From: Chitinophaga pinensis
GTDB lineage: Bacteria > Bacteroidota > Bacteroidia > SXHM01
Direction: 5' to 3'
NCBI GenBank assembly: GCA_945889235.1
Contig: CAMDBK010000025.1
Span: 1-17,969, forward strand
DNA: 17,969 bases
Numbering within the stretch: the stretch's first letter is position 1; each line of letters starts with the position of its first letter. Shown piece after piece: positions 14,586 through 17,969 of the stretch. A program made the translations under genes and the position numbers. The notes beneath the pieces were generated by a model. The model worked only from the letters and a program-made list of their open reading frames with translations, had not been told where the DNA came from and ran no database searches.

Positions 14586-14619
14586 TTTGAATTTTTTTGT
14601 AACGAATCGCTTAACCTTG
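14586..14619 (+). promoter_or_regulatory. Putative Bacteroidota-type promoter of the ECF sigma operon
   Basis: TTTG at 14586-14589 and TAACCTTG at 14612-14619 approximate the Bacteroidota -33 TTTG and -7 TAnnTTTG elements, one mismatch in the latter, with 22 nt between. Transcription would begin shortly after 14625, giving a leader of about 20 nt to the ATG at 14647. An alternative GTAAC box at 14599-14603, of the kind recognised by some ECF sigmas, overlaps it. Both readings are by eye only. Confidence 0.35.
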
Positions 14620-14646
14620 CATTATACATTACAAAACCGAGAAGCT

Positions 14647-15237
14647 ATGAATGCAGAAGCAAGCCAATCACCTCAAGAACAGGGGAAACATCACCAAAAC
14701 AAAGCGCAGCTTGATGAAGAAGTGCTCCAGATAAAAGTCGCAATTGATAATCCACAGGCATTTGGTGTGCTTTACGATAAATACTATCTGCGTATTTTTC
14801 GCTATGTTTTTCAGCGAGTGGAAGATGAAGAGACAGCCGCAGATGTAACCTCTATAGTCTTCTCCAAAGCATTATTCGGTTTGAGTAAATACCAGTTCCG
14901 TGGCGTTCCTTTTTCTGCATGGCTTTTTCGTGTAGCACAAAATGAATTGAATTCTCTTTTCAGGAAAAATAAAGTTCAGAAAGTGGTGAATGTGCCATTG
15001 GAAAACCTTGCACAGATTGCTGAAGATGCAGGAGAAGAAAACCTGGAAGAACGAATAGAAAACTTAAAAAAAGCAATGAAAGATTTATCGGAAGATGAAC
15101 TGGAGTTGATTGAGCAACGGTATTTTGAAGACCGCTCTTACAAAGAAATGAGTGAGATATTGGACATGGAAGAAAATAATGCACGCGTAAAAACTTTCCG
15201 CGTGATTCAGAAACTGAAAAATTTATTAACGAAATAA
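14647..15237 (+). CDS. RNA polymerase sigma factor, ECF subfamily
   Basis: The sigma-70-family ECF factor has 196 residues from the ATG at 14647. A TTG at 14587 would add 20 residues, but they fall over the likely promoter and have no family match, so the ATG is preferred. Region 2 covers FGVLYDKYYLRIFRYVFQRV through the ADVTSIVFSKAL and FSAWLFRVAQNELNSLFRK segments. Region 4 is DLSEDELELIEQRYFEDRSYKEMSEIL, with the helix-turn-helix and ARVKTFRVIQKLKNLL at the end. A Gln/His-rich N-terminal extension of about 30 residues precedes region 2. The membrane protein that starts 9 nt later is its likely regulator. It is divergent from paaA. Whether it controls the paa genes is not shown by the sequence. 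Confidence 0.92.
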   Translation: MNAEASQSPQEQGKHHQNKAQLDEEVLQIKVAIDNPQAFGVLYDKYYLRIFRYVFQRVEDEETAADVTSIVFSKALFGLSKYQFRGVPFSAWLFRVAQNELNSLFRKNKVQKVVNVPLENLAQIAEDAGEENLEERIENLKKAMKDLSEDELELIEQRYFEDRSYKEMSEILDMEENNARVKTFRVIQKLKNLLTK

Positions 15238-15246
15238 CCGGAAGTC

Positions 15247-16881
15247 ATGAGCAAAATAAAATTCAATACAAACCATAAAAACATTAGTGACGAGCAGGCG
15301 CTGAAGCACAAAAGCTTTGACAAAGTGATGGCGGGATACAAAGCGATGAACGCGCCTTTGTATAAAACGTTTAAGTTTTGGGCAGGTGCAGGAACTGCTG
15401 TAATCGCAGTGGTGGTGGCAACATTATTGCTTACCAATAACCTGAAAAAAGAAACAGAGTCTGCTGTGAAACCACCGTTTGCAGAACTTGACATTAAAGC
15501 AGACACTTATTTTATTGATGCAGGCAAAGATACCATCATCACTACAAAATCCGCTTCGCAAATAAAAATTTCAGCCAATTCTTTTGTGGATAAAAATGGT
15601 AATCCCGTAATCGGAAAAGTAGAAATAAAATACCGCGAGTTTCATGATGTGATTGATATTTTCATGTCCGGCATTCCGATGACTTATGACAGTGCAGGAA
15701 CACAATACCATTTTGAATCTGCCGGTATGTTTGAGATAAGTGGCTTTCAAAATGAGGAAGAAGTGTTTATCAGCAATGCATCACCCATCAATATTTTACT
15801 GGCTTCAAAATGGGAAGGCGAACGTTTCAACATTTACAAACTGGATGACAAAAGCGGGGACTGGAGTTTTATTGAAAAAGATACTGCGGGAAGAATTGCT
15901 GCACCACGTTTAGCAGAGGTGCAGGGAGATTCAGTTCAACTTCCGGAGAATAAAAAAATAGAAAAGCTCGCGAAAGAAATTGAAAATGCAAAAGCAAAAA
16001 CAGAACAACTTGTTCAGCAAAAACCTGTGGAACCGGTGAAAGCTGCTGACGGCACTCAAAATTTAAAAATACAAGTCAACGAAAAAGAGTTTCCAGAGCT
16101 TGCTCTCTATAAAAATTTACTTTTTGAGATTGATAAAAACGATAAAACCTATAAATCTGAACTGTCAAAAATAACCTGGGATGCTGCATCAGTAAAGAAG
16201 GGCAAAGAGAATGGAACGTATATTCTTACATTTACAAAAGGAAAAGATGAATACAGTTTTTTAACCCGTCCTGTTGTTACCGAAAAAGATTTTCCGAAAG
16301 CAAAAGAGATTTACGAACGCAAGTTTGCGGAATATGAAAAAACTCTGAAAAAACGCAAAGAAGATGAAGCGAAAAAACAAAAAGAATTAGAAGCAGAATA
16401 TGCAAGACTTAATGCTGAACGCCTTGCACAGCTTGCCGAGATACAACAAAGAATGGCATCGCAATCTGCGCAGCAGGTTGCCACAAATGCTACAACCGAT
16501 ATTATCTACCGCTCATTTATGGTAAGTAGTTTCGGCATCTGGAATTCGGATTGTCCGCAGAACATGCCTAAAGGGCTAATGGTTTCTGCAACGTTCACTG
16601 ACAACAACAACAACGCACTTTCGTTCAACACGCTTTACCTTGTAGAAAAAGGAAAGAATGCTGCCTACTCGCTTACTAATTATGACTACAGTCGTTTCCA
16701 GTTTAATCCGCAATCGGAAAACCTGTTGCTTGGTGTTACAAAAGACAATAAAATTGCAGTGTTTAAGCCAGAAGATTTTGCAGCACTTGGAAAGATTGGT
16801 TCTTCCTGCAAATTTAAAATGGATGTTTTAGAAAAGAAATTTAATGACATTGATGAAGTGAAAACTTTTATGGAAATTTGA
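15247..16881 (+). CDS. Single-pass membrane protein downstream of ECF sigma factor (putative anti-sigma partner)
   Basis: The 544-residue protein has a short basic cytoplasmic N-terminus (1-43), one membrane helix (about 44-63, FWAGAGTAVIAVVVATLLL) and a large periplasmic part. Residues 75-215 are beta-rich and include NSFVDKNGNPVIGKVEIKYREF and SGIPMTYDSAGTQYHFESAGM, a motif block I recall from Bacteroidota membrane proteins. Residues 350-410 form a strongly charged coiled coil (EKTLKKRKEDEAKKQKELEA), and a C-terminal domain follows to 544. GGAAG at 15240-15244 gives a plausible ribosome site, and the gene starts 9 nt after the sigma gene. Position and topology suggest an anti-sigma or signal-sensing partner, but no recognised anti-sigma domain (RskA, FecR, ZAS) is visible. 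Function is inferred from context. Confidence 0.72.
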   Translation: MSKIKFNTNHKNISDEQALKHKSFDKVMAGYKAMNAPLYKTFKFWAGAGTAVIAVVVATLLLTNNLKKETESAVKPPFAELDIKADTYFIDAGKDTIITTKSASQIKISANSFVDKNGNPVIGKVEIKYREFHDVIDIFMSGIPMTYDSAGTQYHFESAGMFEISGFQNEEEVFISNASPINILLASKWEGERFNIYKLDDKSGDWSFIEKDTAGRIAAPRLAEVQGDSVQLPENKKIEKLAKEIENAKAKTEQLVQQKPVEPVKAADGTQNLKIQVNEKEFPELALYKNLLFEIDKNDKTYKSELSKITWDAASVKKGKENGTYILTFTKGKDEYSFLTRPVVTEKDFPKAKEIYERKFAEYEKTLKKRKEDEAKKQKELEAEYARLNAERLAQLAEIQQRMASQSAQQVATNATTDIIYRSFMVSSFGIWNSDCPQNMPKGLMVSATFTDNNNNALSFNTLYLVEKGKNAAYSLTNYDYSRFQFNPQSENLLLGVTKDNKIAVFKPEDFAALGKIGSSCKFKMDVLEKKFNDIDEVKTFMEI

Positions 16882-16890
16882 GTTTTGTTT

Positions 16891-17280
16891 ATGTCTTTTA
16901 AAAAAACTCTTGTTTTATTTTTATTGCTCTGTAGTGGGAACATATATGCGCAAGAACCAACAATAATTAAAGTTCAAAAACCTGTTATTGTTAAAATTGA
17001 CACCTTATTTGGTGGCTATTCAAACTATGACTGTTTATCAGAAGGGAATGATGTTGAAATTTATTTCATTGAACCTCAAAACACACCTATTGAATTTACT
17101 GATAAAAAAGATGGATGCCTCAATATCCATTTGAATTGCAGCTACTCTTCAGATAATGCTTTTATTAAATGTCCTGAAAAAATTATTATAACTTACAACG
17201 TAAAATTACCAACTGGAGAATTAAAATCTTATAAGAAAGAATATAGAGTTTTAGTAAATCGTGGTATCATATATGAGTAA
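16891..17280 (+). CDS. Small secreted protein of unknown function
   Basis: I do not recognise a family. From the ATG at 16891 the protein has 129 residues and a clear signal peptide (FKKTLVLFLLLCSGNIYA, cleaved before QEP). A TTG six bases upstream would only add two residues. The mature part is beta-rich, with several Cys residues (DCLSEGNDVEI, DGCLNIHLNCS, FIKCPEK) and ends KSYKKEYRVLVNRGIIYE. The pattern of strands finishing in EYRVL faintly recalls the third periplasmic domain of GldM, and the next gene is GldM-like, so this could be a divergent relative. The cysteines may form disulfides in the periplasm. It starts 9 nt after the membrane-protein gene and its stop overlaps the next start by 8 nt, so the set is one operon. 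Confidence 0.68.
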   Translation: MSFKKTLVLFLLLCSGNIYAQEPTIIKVQKPVIVKIDTLFGGYSNYDCLSEGNDVEIYFIEPQNTPIEFTDKKDGCLNIHLNCSYSSDNAFIKCPEKIIITYNVKLPTGELKSYKKEYRVLVNRGIIYE

Positions 17281-17969
17281 AATAATTCTGTCTATTTACA
17301 TAGCAATTTCAAGCTGTTCCTTTGCATTAGGCCAGGATTCTATTGCCATATTCAAAGTAGTAAAATCAAAAACCAATTTTATTATTTCTCCTTCAACTAA
17401 TGTATTGTGGATTGGAGTTGACAACAAAATTTGCATCAGGACAGAATGTGAAGGCAAAATTGCAAAAGTGGAAATTCCGGGTGCAACTATTGCACAAAAA
17501 GACAGTTGCTACAATGTGCGTGTTACCTCCGGCAGCGGGCACGAGGCAATTCTTTCGGTGTTTGAATTATTGCCAAACGGTAAATCACAGTTAGCACTAA
17601 ATAAAAAATACAACATTGTCGCGTTGCCTCTTCCCGAAGTGCTGGTTTGTGATGTAAAAAGTGATTCAACTATTGATAAGTTTTCATTGATGGCAATCGG
17701 CAAACTAACCGCCAAACTCAAGGGCACTAACGAAAAACTGAAAGTTGTTTCATTCGAAATGCAAACAGGAAATCAGACAACTATTGATACACTGAAAGCA
17801 AACAGTGAAAAATTAACTGTGCCAATGAAGCGTGTGATCGATGTGATGAAACCGGGAAGCCTTATTCTTTTCAATAATATTATTTGTCAGAATAAACAGG
17901 GAGTTTTACTGCCGCCACAAAATGTGCGCATCTTCCTAGATGAAAAAAATATTTATCAATACGGATTTT
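17273..17969 (+). CDS. GldM C-terminal-domain-like exported protein (3' end outside window)
   Basis: The frame from the ATG at 17273 is open to the window end (232 codons, incomplete). It starts 8 nt inside the preceding gene. Residues 1-20 are an export signal. It may be cleaved before Gln21, or be a lipoprotein signal, since ISSC (12-15) fits a lipobox. Residues about 40-125 (NVLWIGVDNKICI, then a strand series ending VALPLPEVLVCDV) resemble the third domain of GldM, and about 126-228 (MAIGKLTAKLKG, VVSFEMQT, MKPGSLILFNNIICQNKQG) resemble GldM's fourth domain (GldM_C). GldM is the type IX secretion/gliding motor protein anchored in the inner membrane. This copy has no N-terminal GldM membrane helix and helical domain, so it is a stand-alone paralogue of unknown role. 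Confidence 0.72.
   Translation, partial: MSKIILSIYIAISSCSFALGQDSIAIFKVVKSKTNFIISPSTNVLWIGVDNKICIRTECEGKIAKVEIPGATIAQKDSCYNVRVTSGSGHEAILSVFELLPNGKSQLALNKKYNIVALPLPEVLVCDVKSDSTIDKFSLMAIGKLTAKLKGTNEKLKVVSFEMQTGNQTTIDTLKANSEKLTVPMKRVIDVMKPGSLILFNNIICQNKQGVLLPPQNVRIFLDEKNIYQYGF

Noticed and set aside
14587..14646. TTG start giving a 20-residue N-terminal extension of the sigma factor
   Set aside because: The region overlaps the likely promoter and its translation does not look like sigma-factor sequence. The ATG at 14647 gives a normal ECF length.
16885..16890. TTG start for the small secreted protein
   Set aside because: It adds only two residues before an ATG that gives a standard signal peptide, so the ATG at 16891 is preferred.
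17400..17594. Short open frame on the plus strand
   Set aside because: It is out of frame with, and inside, the longer GldM-like frame from 17273, which has a signal peptide and family resemblance.

Overview
The window is AT-rich bacterial DNA that reads as Bacteroidota. The supporting signs are weak or absent Shine-Dalgarno sequences, AT-rich intergenic palindromes, a stand-alone four-helix-bundle (23S rRNA intervening-sequence family) gene, a GldM-C-terminal-like secreted protein next to an ECF sigma factor, and TAnnTTTG-like promoter elements. No rRNA, tRNA, CRISPR array or classical transposase was seen. Genus cannot be told from the sequence.

Layout. (1) 1-1896, plus strand: the 3' end of valS, then after 4 nt a secreted retropepsin-like protease fused to TPRs. 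It converges with no intergenic base on the next block. (2) 14496 down to 1897, minus strand: a 15-gene run built on the aerobic phenylacetyl-CoA (paa) pathway. In transcription order: paaA, a four-helix-bundle gene, paaB, paaC, a CrtI/phytoene-desaturase-like FAD oxidoreductase, paaD, paaG-type isomerase/hydratase, 3-hydroxyacyl-CoA dehydrogenase, an O6-alkylguanine-DNA alkyltransferase, paaI thioesterase, a HerA/DUF853 ATPase, a PaaJ-type thiolase, a small unknown, paaY, and a YdcF/ElyC-family membrane protein. (3) 14647-17969, plus strand, divergent from paaA: an ECF sigma factor, a single-pass membrane protein likely to be its partner, a small secreted Cys-containing protein, and a GldM-C-terminal-like protein running off the end.

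How the genes work together. PaaABC(D) epoxidise the ring of phenylacetyl-CoA, PaaG isomerises the epoxide to the oxepin, and PaaH and PaaJ carry out the late beta-oxidation steps. PaaI and PaaY are the accessory thioesterases that clear dead-end CoA esters. The PaaE reductase, PaaK ligase, PaaZ ring-opening enzyme and a separate PaaF are not in the window. A DNA-alkylation repair gene lies tightly coupled inside the pathway, followed by a DNA-translocase-like ATPase, which is unusual and could relate to the electrophilic epoxide intermediate.

The most striking non-coding structure is that every junction longer than 50 nt in the minus-strand operon (7 of 7) holds an inverted repeat. A GGTAATT-heptamer family fills the three junctions from paaA to paaC, a GCCAC...GTGGC family of about 57-70 bp fills three junctions in the middle, and a 15-bp perfect hairpin lies in the last. 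The GGTAATT arrays flank the four-helix-bundle gene, and one arm supplies the last codons and stop of paaA. This suggests that a palindrome-bounded unit inserted into an otherwise compact operon.
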